Shown: in pieces, positions 9,621-22,100 of the stretch
Layout of the letters: each line of letters begins with the position of its first letter
Position numbering within the stretch: the first letter of the stretch is position 1
Assembly: GCF_022581195.2 (NCBI RefSeq)
Contig: NC_061467.1
Span: forward strand, 11,470,001-11,534,000
Length of the DNA stretch: 64,000 nucleotides
Direction of reading: 5' to 3'
From: Helicoverpa zea
Lineage: Eukaryota > Arthropoda > Insecta > Lepidoptera > Noctuidae
Notes under the pieces: model-generated
Told to the model about the DNA's origin: nothing
Databases searched by the model: none
Seen by the model: only the letters and a program-made list of their open reading frames with translations
Program-made: the position numbers and the translations under genes

Positions 9621-12600
9621 AATAACCAGATTTAGGGCCATTGTGTTTTTTTTCAGGACACAGTTTATTATAAAATAAACCACTGAATTGCTCAACCACC
9701 GCGTGTGCATATCTTGCTAGGTTAATAATAGGTAAGGTCCAAATAAAACGTACAAATTCTGTTAAAAGTTTATAATATTGTACATCAACTATGATTTGTT
9801 TAGAGGTAGAACATCCTACTCTTAAATTAACGGCTAACGTGATTACAATAAAATAGTTAATTTTCCATATCGCCGCGTTAATATCATTTATAGGCGGAGT
9901 GAGTAACCGAAATAACGTAAAATACTTATTGCGGGCGGGTGCAGTCGGGAGGCAAGGACAATACTCGCTTGTCTCTGGGTACGTGTGTAGTTACGATTTG
10001 TACAAGTTTAGCAAGAGATGTGATTTCGTATACACGTGATATCGGGAACAAGGACAATATAATTTCAATCTTGCTCATAGGACCTCCTTCGCCTTATGAA
10101 AATTGCCCTGACTATACTTAACTCGGTGAATTTTGAAAAGAAAGAAATGTCTTACTACATTTTATTTTAATTTTATGCTCGTAACTACATACACAGATAT
10201 GAATAAATATTTTTTCAGACTACTTTCAATTCAAAATTCACGCGCGGTAAGAAATTGAAATAATTACATCGGCTCCCACACTTGCACCCGCTCTAAGTTA
10301 TTATAAAATTAATGTTGTTAATCAATATTATAAAAAGTATAATTACAATAGTTGCTTCAAATGTCTCGTACTACTGACACTTACGTACATACAACAATGC
10401 AAGTCAACTATTCTGAATTTTAACCTTTATACATATACTATTTGCAACGACACATTTGAAGGATCTATATTAAATAAAAGTAAAATAAAAATAATAATAC
10501 AAAGTACTTCATTTTGTCATCTTCAAAAAATAAAAGGTTTTTCTTTACTTTTTATCACAGAAAACAATAAATACTATCAAACAATATAAGATGGCAACTA
10601 ATGGCAAATAAATCTATGCACCTCTTCGTGAAAGTTACGATTATTATGTCTGTATCAAATTATGCATTTCAAAAAATAAAAACTTTTAAACTCTGTACTG
10701 GTGTTACAGTGAAAGTGTCCAACAATTGTTCAAAATATATTTATCTGTGGTAAGGCCTCTACAGAACCTGATATATATGTATTTGTAAGAAGAACTAGTG
10801 CTTACCTGTATATAGCACCGTACAGCGCTATGAACTATTGACATCAAATAAATGTTATCGATAGGACACTTTCTACATAACATACACTCTGCAACTACTC
10901 AGAGACACATCACATGAACAGAGTATTGTCCTGAAAAGTCATTCAATGCCAATGAAGTAATGTGTCCCAAAGTAGACCTATTTGTTTGTTCATAGTAATT
11001 AGTCTCAACACTGTCGCGGAAATCTAAATACTAAAAGTACATCGCTCCTTTACATTAAAACAATAATAAAGTACATAAAAATACGGTTCCGTTGACAGTC
11101 ACAATGTCTGAAAATACTGCCGGTCTCGCTACTCGGCTAAACTTTAAGATAAAACTATACTAAAACATATTTCTAAATAAATATACTGCAAGTAGCGAGA
11201 CCACTGATAAAACTGTGTTCATATATTGTTTAGCAAAAATACACAAAAAAATGTTCTATTTGTTACACGTGTCGATGACAGAGGAATGTTTAACCAATGT
11301 AATAACGTTGTTTTTTTTATAAAGGAATCTAAACTGAATGATATTATCATCTATATGTTTAACATAGACCACAATCAACCACAAGGACAACGAATCATAC
11401 TCGGCCGAGCTGCGATCATAGTTTAGAAGACATATACCCACGTGGGTAAAATAGCAATGAATTTGTGTGTAAAAAAATAAAATTGAATAAATAAAACATC
11501 AATGTTACTGTATTATAATCTCACGATTAACTATGACGGCAGCCGGCACCACTGAGTCGCACAGATACATAATGCTCACATATTTCCACTCCGGACTATC
11601 GACTGTTTCTCACAATCAACAAAGCTTCAATATATAAATGATCAACTCACAAATAAATCTACAAATATGTGAGCACTTACATATAAAAATTCGTGGCTCG
11701 CACTATCAATGTAAACGGGTAAAAATGTTACAATACATAACATCCCAAGTGTTTCAGTTAATATTAAAATAATTACTACTATATACAGACACTAACGTTA
11801 CTCGTGTATGTAGGTACAACTTCTAAAAAACTTTTTTGAACACATTTTTCAATAAGATATGGGACAGTTTTTATTTTCTTTTTTTTTTCTCTATAAATCT
11901 AAGTGTTCAATGCCATCCTTCAACCCGCTATTATGGCACAAAAATACGTGTTTGCACCTTAACAAATAAACTAGAAATTATCGATAGAATTTAGGCAAGC
12001 GGAACCTAACGTGTGCACTCGCGGGAACTGCTTGTTATACGACTGTTTGTAACATTTCTTAACAATTCATAACGTATTCCTCAATATAATTATTAAGTAA
12101 CCCCTCCTTACTAACATTAATTAATTTATATATTAAATTATGTACTTAAATGTCAACTCTCATAAGATAAATATGTCGAACTGGCAACAATTAGAGTGAA
12201 TGTTGCCAGGATGAATATTTATCCCACAAATAGCGGTATAACAAGGAGTGACCAGTGCACACTACAACGTAAGTAGTTATTTATCAATAGGCCGATATAC
12301 GATTTCCTAAAAAAGCAATATTTACGTATATAAGTGTGACTTCATATTAAATACATTAATAGTTACATACTTTATATTTAAATTATAAATTCGTACAGAC
12401 TAACTCATATTTATTTTTATGTTAAAACTAAATGTAACTAATATTACATTATGCACAGTTAAAATGATAAAATATTAGCACACTATAATAATATTATATA
12501 TTTAATTATAATAATATATTATACTGGTCATTCTGAGATCTGTTCGTCACCACTCTGGCTCCAATACTGACATATATTTATTACATCGTCCGATTGTATT

Positions 12601-13581
12601 GGATAAGCTACCTTCGGAGGAATTATACTTGCAAAAACTGTACAATAGACATTTGATTTCGTTTCTAATTTATAGGAAAATACACCCACAAATATTTAAA
12701 TGATGTAGATGCAACATTTCGTCAACCTCGCCTCGACTTTGATTACACTTGCTGCCATTGACAAGAACACAGAAGGTAGCACATCCAAGGTGCCTACGAG
12801 GTAGCCACACATTGCCTGCGGTGCATGGAATCTGCCACAACATACGACGCTTACAATACATTTCCCTGCCTAAGGTAACTAAGCTACGCTATATATTCGT
12901 AATTACAGATATGTTGGTGATCTGATAATATTTCTCTGTTAAAGTCTGTGGTACAAAACTTTTTATATACTTAAGTATATTTACGTGTTTATATAGAGTA
13001 TATATTTTTTTACACGTGGCTACGACGGAGATTAAGGACTGTGAATTTTAAATTTGATTTTGTTGCAAAAAATTGCATCTTTCTGTTTTTGTTGATTGAA
13101 TAATTCTCCTTGCTTGCAAGCAATATTTGTATATTTTTTTAGGTTCCTCCGTCGTGTACCACAGTTAAGTATATAAATTTCAAAACGTGTCAAAAATGGC
13201 AAGCTTCATTCGAACACATTTCCTATTCCCTAGCTATTAACTTCAAGCTAACTTTTCAATCCAAACGAGCAAAATTTATTTGACCAAGTTTTTATAACAA
13301 GTAATTTTTATATAAAGATTATAATTATTAATTAAGATATTAGTATTTAATATATCTTTCAAACTTGATCAAAAGTTTTGCGTACAATCCGTAACATCTA
13401 ACCATGCTTAGTATAATATTTTGCTCTTATTCTACGTCAAGTTTCATATAGTGTAGTCGAACGCATCGACTGGACGTGAGGGTACGACACTGGGGGAAAC
13501 AATTGACGTCACACGAACGTGATATGCGGGGAGTGGGGGGGGAGCTGGGGGCGGGGCGAGTCAGTGCGGGTGCGTTGGGTG
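9621..13581. other. AT-rich DNA, probably including the forkhead 3' UTR
   Basis: No coding exon, RNA gene or bounded repeat was recognised. The part nearest 13581 must hold the 3' UTR of the minus-strand forkhead gene. Several TTTATT words (AATAAA on the minus strand) are present, so no single signal can be chosen. Confidence 0.45.
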
Positions 13582-15789
13582 TTATAAAATCTCGTTGTGC
13601 CAGTAGGGCGGCGGCGCGTAGGGCGCCAGCGGCGACACGGGGGTGAGAGGCGCGGGCGGCGCGGGGTCGGGCAGCTCGGGCTCGGCGGGGCAGTCGCAGT
13701 CGAAGCGCGTGACGACGAAGTTGCCGTAGTCGTCCGTCAGCGAGCTGTGCAGCGCGCCGCACACGTGCCGCCGCCGGCCCAGGCACCACGCGCGCTCTGC
13801 ACCACAAGGGCTCAGTCAGACACACCACATCTCTAACATTAAGTACATGTCGGACAAGTACGGGCAACACCAGAGTCCTTCAAATGCAGCCATAGGCCTT
13901 GTGGCTTTGCTTAACGGCTATATTCTAAGCTCCTTGTGAGTTAAGCTCAATAAATAAGCCACTTTACTGAATACACATATAATTATTGAACAGGAGTTTT
14001 TGAGCGTAAGGGCATAATATACAAGGATTAATCAAATTACTCTCAATAAAAAGCTCTTGTCACACTCATACTTACCACTGATAATGTCGACGTCCGTCAT
14101 CAGTTCCTCGTTCATAAGCGCTGATAGTGCATCGTCTGTGTGCTTTGAATCTGTGGACATTATTTAATACTATTATATTTAAACTGGTAAAAATTAATAA
14201 AGCTATCTCCTTAGTGCAGAAAGCTTTCAAAGGACAGCACGAAAATCATGGTTAAAAAAATGATTTTAATGACAAGAAACTAACTTGTTTGTTACTGAAT
14301 CGTCAAGGTTAGCTGCATCTAGTTAGATTGATTGCCAATCTGAACAAGTCTAGTCTAGGAAACAGCTAGATAAACGGTGAGGTTGATTTACAAATATATT
14401 AGACCAGTAGTAAAACATTACCTGGTTCTTCCTTAACAACAGGTTCCTCCTTGACAGTGGCAGGTGTGTTGGTGTCAGTGGGTGTGGTGGGGGCGGAGGG
14501 CGTGGTGGGCGTGTGCGGCGGCGTGGGGGCGGCGTCAACCCCCGCCACGCCACCGGCCTCGCCACTACTGTTCGAGCTGCACTCTGGACTGTATGGGGCC
14601 ATCTGGAAGACAATAAAATAGATCCTTCAGTCTTCACAACAAGATGATGCCTCCGTAACTGTATCTAGTAGATGTAAGCTCGGGAACCATAGCACCCACA
14701 ATGTAACGTACTCGTTTACAATGGCGGATATTATCAAGTTTGAAAAAGTGTTTTTATTGTCCCTATTTTTTTCATCAGGTGGTCTGCCAGTTGTAACAAC
14801 CTATGAAGCCCTTGTGTTAGTTATCTCAAATCCGAAAAACCAAATTAGAATTGTAACAATGACTGCTATTGGGTAAGGTTTTACCAAAACCTGCGTATAC
14901 AAGTTTTCGTGAGCGAATCGTTTTCGAACCAATGACGAGTGGATTTAAGAAGTGGAAGGTTATAGAAATTCACCCGTAAACTCCTGCGTCTCCTGGGCGC
15001 CACCTCTGCCATCTTGTAGCTGGTGTCCATCGCCCAGTAGGAGCCCTTGCCGGGGTCGTCCTTACTGCGCGCCACCTTCATGAAGCACTTGTTCAGAGAT
15101 AAGTTGTGCCTTATTGAGTTCTGAAAGGAAAACAAAATCGATGTTAGATGATAGATTATTTACAGCTCATGAAATTAAGTCACTGGGATAGATTTGTGAC
15201 TCTTTGTTTGTATAGCGGTCGGAAGTTTCCTTTCGTAACTGGCTATAAAGTCAGGCAACCAGTCTTAACAAGGTATATAGGATTGATTGCCTAGGTAAGT
15301 GGGCTGAAGAGGATATAAAATACTGGTACTCAGGAGCAGTCAGAAAGACTGGAAGCCAACCCCAGTATTGATGGGAAAGGACCAGGTAGATGAACTTTAG
15401 GTTTTATGTTTTGCTAGAGTTTACTGTGACCATTTTGAGCAGCCCAAAATAAGATTTTTCAGAGCTGTCATCTTTACTCCAAAGCTCAAGCTGTGAAGCA
15501 AGGCCAGAACTTTTAAAACTGCAGTTTTAAACTATATCGAAAGAGTTTCAGATACCTCAACACTGAGGGCCACCTCCAAAAATATAGTATGTATTAAAAT
15601 CTTTGAACCCACTCACCATCCATCCTTTGCCGGCCTCTTTGTAATAAGGAAAAGCGTTGCATATATACGTGTATATTTCGTTGAGCGTCATCTTGCCGTT
15701 TGGAGAACTGCTGATTGCTAACCTGATCATACTGGCATAACTGAAAGTAGACAAATAACTGCATGTTAGTATTGACAACATGTTAATAC

Positions 15790-15828
<39 letters not shown>

Positions 15829-18329
15829 TCCTCCTAGCCGATTATCGGCTACGGCGGCTGTTCTCATGTAAGGAGATTAGCCAACTACGCAGGACATATT
15901 ATAGTGCACGAGCATTTGCGCAGACACAGGTGCACTCACTATTCCTTAACTCTCATAGCCCGATGGGACGGTAATCCGACACGACCGGAGAGAGATCAGG
16001 CGCAGGACCGACATTTACGTGCTCTCCGATGCACGGGTGTATCAATCACCAGCTTCCAGCCTCCGGGCTGCTTTGTGAAAGTCTTCTAAAACCCACAAAG
16101 CGATTTCGGCCTGACTCGGGAATCGAACCCGAGACCTCGTGCTTAGCAGCCGCACTAGCGACAGCTAGACCAACGAGGCAGTTATGTAATATTTGTGTAA
16201 TACATAAATATTGAAAGAGTCGTATATTGATTTGTGAGCACAATAAATTGTCCTAGCTGTCAGCTTTGGTCACCTTTGGCGGTAGTTGTGACAGAAGATT
16301 GACAACCAATATTTCTAAGGGTATTGGGGTATTGGGTTGCCCAGGTACCTGGGTTGTGGAGGTAAGATGGGAGTTGCTTTATGTAAATATTGATACTGAG
16401 TAACTTCTGGTTAGATTGGAACCCAACCCTAACACAGTTGGGCAAAGGTTAGACAGATAATGGATTTATTCTCCCCAGCCAGCAATTCAATTTGAAAGTC
16501 ATTGAGCACACCTCATCATCAACATCGGGTTGATCATTATCTCTAAGCAGTCTGACATAATAGAAAAAATAGAAGGAAATGTTTTATAAATTCTAGCTCA
16601 TAATTTCAACCATACAATTTTTTTTTGAGTTTTTGTAAATTATCATATAGGTAAGTAAATGTTTGGCTCAATAAACTCAGCCTATCAGATAAATTGTGTT
16701 TTAATCTTTTTAATACTCATACGTCACTGATTTCTAATCTTCTAATCTACTGCTAGTTTGATACAAACTTATCTGACAATAATATGCAAAATATGATAAA
16801 AAAATTGGTGATACAATATTTCAGGAAAATATGTCATCTAGTCTAGTATTCTGATAGGGCCAATGTCACTTATATTATTCACAATAGGAACCTTCTATTT
16901 TGCAATACTATAAAATTCATAACAGTTATGGAAAACATTTGCGATTCTTACTGCAAACATAACATAATATTGCTGTCACAAATGCCTAAATTTAGTGAAT
17001 TGCGTCTAAGTATTCAATCAAAGTAGAAATGATGCATAAAAACAACAAATGAGTATTAAATATATTATATATATTGTGACAGTTTAGCTGATGTACTTAC
17101 CAGTATGAATGTATATCTTGAGAGGGCAATGACCCATGTCTTCCAGAATATTTTATAAAATATTTTCCTCACAGCAGAAAAAATCTATGTCAATGCTGAG
17201 TAATAAATGCACTTCATGAGTTGTACCTATGCTTTGTTGAATGTACTTCAAAATTGCAGTAATTTGTAATAATATGCAATTAAAGTGTTCATTTCCCAAA
17301 AGGTCAGTTCTATTCACTAAAATGTATACTTATAAACCTAAACCGTCTTACCACAAAAACTTTTAAACGTCAGTTTATGCCTTGTCTAAAAAAATTTCAA
17401 ATTATGACGTTGACATATGGTTCATTTTGGAGACACATTTTTTTTAGACAAGTGTAAAACAGTGGTTAAAGTTTTTGTAGTAAGGCCAAAAGTATTTGTT
17501 CTTGATGTTCTAAATATTTCGCACTGGATATGAGGATGCTACTTTTACCGGGAAACCTTTCCTTTCATAATGGTAATATTGTTAATAGTGAAAGAAGGGA
17601 GTGGATGTTAGTACGTCTGACAGATGGAAATGGAAGCTAAGAACATATTATGCCAACCCCAAATAACATGGGAACAGGGCAGGAGAAGATATTCAACTGA
17701 CATTGAAGCAGTGTTTAGAATCTGTTGAAATCCACATTTGAGACAAATCTTGTTCAAATGGTTTTAAATATTTAAACTTAAAGCACTCAAAGGTGAGTAA
17801 ACAATGTTTAAAAATTTATTCAATTCATTTCCTGCTTAGAAACAATACAGAATGGATTAAATTAATACTTTTGATATCAAATCTTAATATCATGTGGGCT
17901 ATGTTGATAAGATCCTTCTTGGAACTTAATTATTACTCAACACATTTGTGTTTCTTTGACATGAAACACTTGATTTTGTAATCCTTGTGTCAGCATATCC
18001 AACAAAGTAGCCTACCTCATGAAATCCTTCATTTACATAAATTTCATTACTCATCACTTTAAGGGTCACTTACAAATGACGCATTCACACGTATTAGGAA
18101 GTCTCTGAATGTTTAACATTGGAAAACTCGGTTACCTGTACGCGGGCTTCGCGTGTTTGATTTTATTCGTGTTTTCTTTCTGATCCGCCTCCTTGTTATT
18201 GTTCTCCTGCTGTAGGCCGAGGGGCTGCACATCCTCGTACAGGAACCGCGGGATAGGGCCTAGGGGGCTGTGGCGTGGCGGGCCAGGGCTGAACGCGGGG
18301 AGCCACTCCACGCCTGGGGAATCGCTCAT
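13582..18329 (-). CDS. Forkhead-box transcription factor, FoxJ2/3-like, complete
   Basis: Seen: six exons with correct phases, in transcript order 18136-18329 (ATG), 15617-15740, 14974-15120, 14422-14602, 14076-14150, 13582-13796 (stop); about 311 codons. The forkhead domain spans residues 61-155: KPAYSYASMIRLAIS, FPYYKEAGKGWM, then recognition helix NSIRHNLSLNKCF and DDPGKGSYWAMD, followed by a basic RRRRSLR. Known: NSIRHNLS contacts DNA bases, and DDPGKGSYW with a short N-terminal VEWLP-type motif resembles FoxJ2/J3. Downstream come a Thr/Pro-rich stretch with two KEEP sites (sumoylation-like), an acidic DDALSALMNEELMTD segment, and a Pro-rich tail ending PPPYWHNEIL. Inferred: nuclear sequence-specific regulator. 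It is shorter than vertebrate FoxJ2/3. Intron 1 (2.4 kb) holds a SINE. The subfamily is likely but not certain. Confidence 0.9.
14974..15120 (-). CDS. Forkhead gene exon 3: recognition helix and wing
   Basis: 49 codons from NSIRHNLSLN to RRRRSLR, phase 0 on both sides. The intron splits the forkhead domain just before the recognition helix, after GKGWM of exon 2. Confidence 0.93.
15200..15400 (+). repeat. Degenerate dispersed repeat of the GTCTGACACCAG type
   Basis: Old copy in the forkhead intron: CTGGTACTCAGGAGCAGTC then GGAAGCCAACCCCAG. It is recognisable only by comparison with the better copies at 41915 and 55005. Confidence 0.45.
15617..15740 (-). CDS. Forkhead gene exon 2: helices 1-2
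   Basis: Encodes YASMIRLAISSSPNGKMTLN to FPYYKEAGKGWM. The first base completes a Ser codon split with exon 1. The acceptor (TTTCAG) and donor (GTGAGT) are strong. Confidence 0.93.
15791..15828 (+). repeat. (ATG)n microsatellite at the SINE tail
   Basis: Twelve or so ATG triplets adjoin the 3' end of the minus-strand SINE. This is the expected simple-repeat tail of the element. Confidence 0.9.
15837..16180 (-). mobile_element. tRNA-derived SINE, second copy, in forkhead intron 1
   Basis: Reverse complement of the 8568 copy: the B box reads GGGAATCGAACCCGAGACC on the plus strand and the head ends CCAACGAGGC at 16180. The body differs from copy 1 at scattered bases. Confidence 0.88.
16262..16450 (+). 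repeat. Degenerate dispersed repeat of the GTCTGACACCAG type
   Basis: Shares TATTGGGTTGCCCAGGTA, CTGGGTTG..GAGGT and TTAGATTGGAACCCAACCC with the fuller copies at 41915 and 55005, with many substitutions. Confidence 0.55.
16451..18135. other. Rest of forkhead intron 1
   Basis: AT-rich intron sequence. Apart from the MITE at 17345 nothing coding or repetitive was recognised. Confidence 0.5.
17345..17486. mobile_element. Small MITE (ends CTTACYACAAAAACT)
   Basis: About 142 bp with imperfect inverted ends: CTTACCACAAAAACTTTTAA on the left and AAAGTTTTTGTAGTAAG on the right, plus TTGTCTAAAAAAA / TTTTTTTAGACAA further in. The target duplication is unclear. Confidence 0.6.
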
Positions 18330-19084
18330 TGTCCCATCAATATACGCGCACTTTCACCACTCTTCGCGTTCTCATCACCATATGAACACAAAAACATAGG
18401 ATTATCCTCTCGCTGTGGGCGGAACGTTCTTGCTACCTTTTATGAAGATGATCCTCATTGTAGGACATTGAGAATCCTTGAAATGACGACTAACTTGAAC
18501 TACTGTCACGAGACCAATATACACGAACGAACACAATATGATAACTTATAAATACGTTCATACGTTGCAAAACACTTAAATTAACTTATTGAATAACTTA
18601 AAAAATGAAACAAAATTCTATTTTACATGGAAATTGAAATTATTATGACATTTGAGGCACCTACAACAAGGAAAATGGCGGCGTTTTGGGTGACATCAGT
18701 TCAGAAACGTATGGCTGTAAAAGTTTTTTTGGTACCTATGTTTCGATCTATTTTTTATTATTAATTACTAATTTATATTCTTCATATTATAATTAGATAA
18801 TACTTAACAGCATGTCACAAGATATTAATAAATAAAGTTAAAGAACACATTGAAAAGAAATCGAATGTTTTAAGGTATGGCAACTTCGCTCAGGGTGACA
18901 GCATGAATAAATTTAAAAAACTGACAGTTTGAACAAAGTGGTCGAGAGGAGGACTTGTGTTTTCAGTTCTTTTATTTTTAACGGTTTGTTGACAATAATT
19001 TATAGACGTTAATCTTATTTGAACTAAATAGTGTGTGAACATTGATGCTATTGTTGTTGTGGATTGCTAAGTGAATTGTAAACA
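18330..19084. promoter_or_regulatory. Shared upstream region of the divergent forkhead and myosin genes
   Basis: Only 755 bp separate the two start codons, which face away from each other, so the 5' UTRs and promoters of both must lie here. GAAAATGGCGGC at 18671-18682 matches the YY1/Pho-type core (ATGGC) often found at constitutive promoters. No TATA box is well placed for either gene. Co-regulation is inferred only from the arrangement. Confidence 0.55.
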
Positions 19085-19173
19085 ATGGCGACGCAGCCAG
19101 AAGTCGGTGTGTCCGACTTCGTCCTACTGGACAATTTGACCACCGATACCTTTATAGAAAATTTGCATTTGAG
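19085..19173 (+). CDS. Myo31DF: Myosin exon 1 (start codon)
   Basis: MATQPEVGVSDFVLLDNLTT and on to NLHL, ending in two bases (AG) that join the G of exon 2 to give the conserved L-R-F before IYTYIGEV. The join over 30 kb is supported by phase and by the family motif. AACAATGG is a good start context. Confidence 0.85.
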
Positions 19174-22100
19174 GTGAGTTATTCCTAACGATATCGTCAT
19201 CAAACTGATTACTTATGATCTGCTTATGTTTTGGTTAAATCTTTGAATATTTCTTAAGTGTTTGTTAAGTTATTGTTCAAGAATAAAATTGTAAATAAAG
19301 TCCCAATGTCTTAAGAAAATAGGATGTTGCTAAATTCTCTAGATTTGTGTACCATATGAATGTACGCGACTATAAATAAAGCCTATCAAACCTTTTTAAC
19401 TAGGACTTTGTGGGGGGTAACTTGTGTAAATGATCATGTTTTGAATAAAATTTTGTAGCATGTGGTATCTTTTATGCCAGTGGTTGACCTTGTATTTTTA
19501 CACCTGTTTCAGTACTTTACTGGTAGTGTTTTCATAAAAGAGTATCAGTTAGCTACTCTGTTATCATCAGTCATGTGTGACAAAGTTTATTGTGTACACA
19601 AAATAAAATATAAATTATAAAAAAGTTTTATGCATTGATTTAGTTAAAAATTAAAAAAAAAAAACAATGGATTCATCCCTAATCCAGATAGTTTAAACAA
19701 ATATTTATTTCGATTAACATTTAGTCATGTTATGTACAATATGTATTTTCATTTTATTGACTACTGATATGACATCATAAATGATTCATTATTGAATTAC
19801 AAAACAGTATAAAATAGCTTCAACAATATTTATTAGGCATCATACACCCACACATACATATTCATTTTATAAGCCACAAAATAATACAATATACAAATTT
19901 GCTATAAGTGCGGAAATATTTTAAGTTCTGCCTTAATTTAACTTGCCAGTTAAATACTTACATGGGGGACACATTTGTTTATGATGATACCTGTTTATAT
20001 TAGATCAGCAATACAAAGTATTCCAATTTCATTTCTCTCTGTCAGCTGCCACACTAACTAAAATTAGATAAATTATAACTAAAAAAAATCATATTTAACT
20101 AACATGTGTTCGGATGATCCCTTACATTTTAAAATCAATTACTAATTAATGATATATCATACACAATTTGTTGAGAATCACTAATTAACTAGGTACTTGA
20201 TCCTTAGTTGAGATAAAAATATAAGATGCCTCAGAGTTACCGAACCAATACGCTTGTCCATCTAATTACTAAGAGACGGCTAAGTATGTGTGTCTGTAAT
20301 TATACAAAGCAGTCAATGGCAAAGAATTTTTTGTGCACCTACTCATTCCCATAGAATATATTAAGTTTTGTTCAATGCAAACTCTTTGGTGGTATCATCG
20401 TTATTTTTATTTATGACTGCACTGGTTTTGCAGCAAAACACATTATCTGTAGTTAATTTTGATGTGTTTTAATATCTGTTCATGATATAAAATATATAAA
20501 ACGATAAAATTAATTTAAGGGAGATCCCCTAATTCTTTTGGTTTTTACAAAAAAGGGGAAAGATAAAAAATTCTGCACACTTATCATCTAAGTATTTTTT
20601 CTGAGCTGATACAAAAAATTAATAACATCTTTTGGGCACCAAACCTTGAAAATTCATGACCCAATAGCAGTGGAACTCCCACTGGGCTATTATAATTTTA
20701 ACAAACTACATATTGACTAAGTAAATATTATTATTCACTGAATGATACTAGCATCAAAGTTAAAAAAAACTCTTATTCATTGGTCAATTAATGGCTCTAT
20801 AAATCACTTAAAACCTAGTAAACAAACCAATGAGCGAAGACGTGATATAATCACTACAAATATAAATGCATCATGTAATATTTAAATAGAGTTTGTTTAA
20901 GCAGTATATTAGGCGTCATCTTCCGAGAAAAAGAGTACTAATTCTGATGACCGCAACTAAAATAAACAATGAAATAATAAGTAAGCAAGTGAAACAATCT
21001 GTGTCACAGCTATTTTTGTTACAACTTCATGAAAAGGACGATCGAAATAAGTCAGAAAATCTCCTTGGGGTTGCTTATTTTTAGCGCGTAGGCATCGAAC
21101 CAATGTCAGTCCGAGTCCGTTGAATTCCATCGCAGCGTTAATAAAATGGCTGAATTGTGATTTTCGCGGTATTTTTTCGTATTTCGATCGCAATAATTCG
21201 TTAATTTCCTGCTGTCTGCGTCTTGTCTGTGGTACGAATTGAGAGTCACCAAGGAAATGATATGCCGAATCGTTGGATCGTCTTGTTATGTCAACGATAG
21301 GTCAGGTCTTCGTAATTCTTCGTTACCAAAATATGTTATAACATGTTTGGTCATATTTGAAATTACGAGGGCATGATGTAATAAGAGCAATTTTATAAGT
21401 AAACTCAAAAAAATGCAAGACCCCAAAAATTCTATTAGCATTTCTGTTTTGATGAACTCAATGCATAAATCAAGCATGAGTATAGCCGATATCTCAACAA
21501 ATTCGCTTGACATGGTCTTTCGAAACCTCTGCCTTCTTTTCGGTGTGTTAACTATTCTAGTCGCGTTGCACCAAGTGTCTAACATCTTTATTTACACTCA
21601 TTACGATAGATGCCTATAGCCCAGGATGACACACTGGTCTGATGTCATCGCTCAAGGTGTCTGACAAGGTGGCCTTTCATCATGTTTTCCTTGTATTATT
21701 GTTTGCATTATGTTATAAAAGAACTGAGGTCTTGTACTATTGAAAAATATACCGTAAGGAAGTACAATGCTGTCTGTCTTATAGACTGATAAGATCGCAC
21801 CGCTGCCACCTTTGTTGTTAATTGTGATGACCTGCATGAATTCTTTGCAGCATACATATGACCTGCAATGTTTTGATAAATATGAAAATTCCAACTGTAG
21901 AAATGAGCCATTGCATGCACATAAACATGTCTAAATAGCTCTTGAAATACCACAAACGGAACTGGATCCACAAAGCCTCCCATTGACAATACAGGTCTCG
22001 CTACATAAATAAATTAAATCAGTAGCTATTCTAGTTCGACTGACGTGAGACTGACTGAAGTCTCAATCAGTTTTGAGGCAGACCACAGACATGTTTGTGC

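Noticed and set aside
14350..14637. 95-codon Arg/Pro-rich frame on the minus strand
   Set aside because: Out-of-frame reading of forkhead exon 4; the KEEP-containing frame has correct phases on both sides.
15780..15974. Frame encoding a run of Asp residues
   Set aside because: It is the (ATG)n tail of the SINE read in one frame, followed by SINE body.
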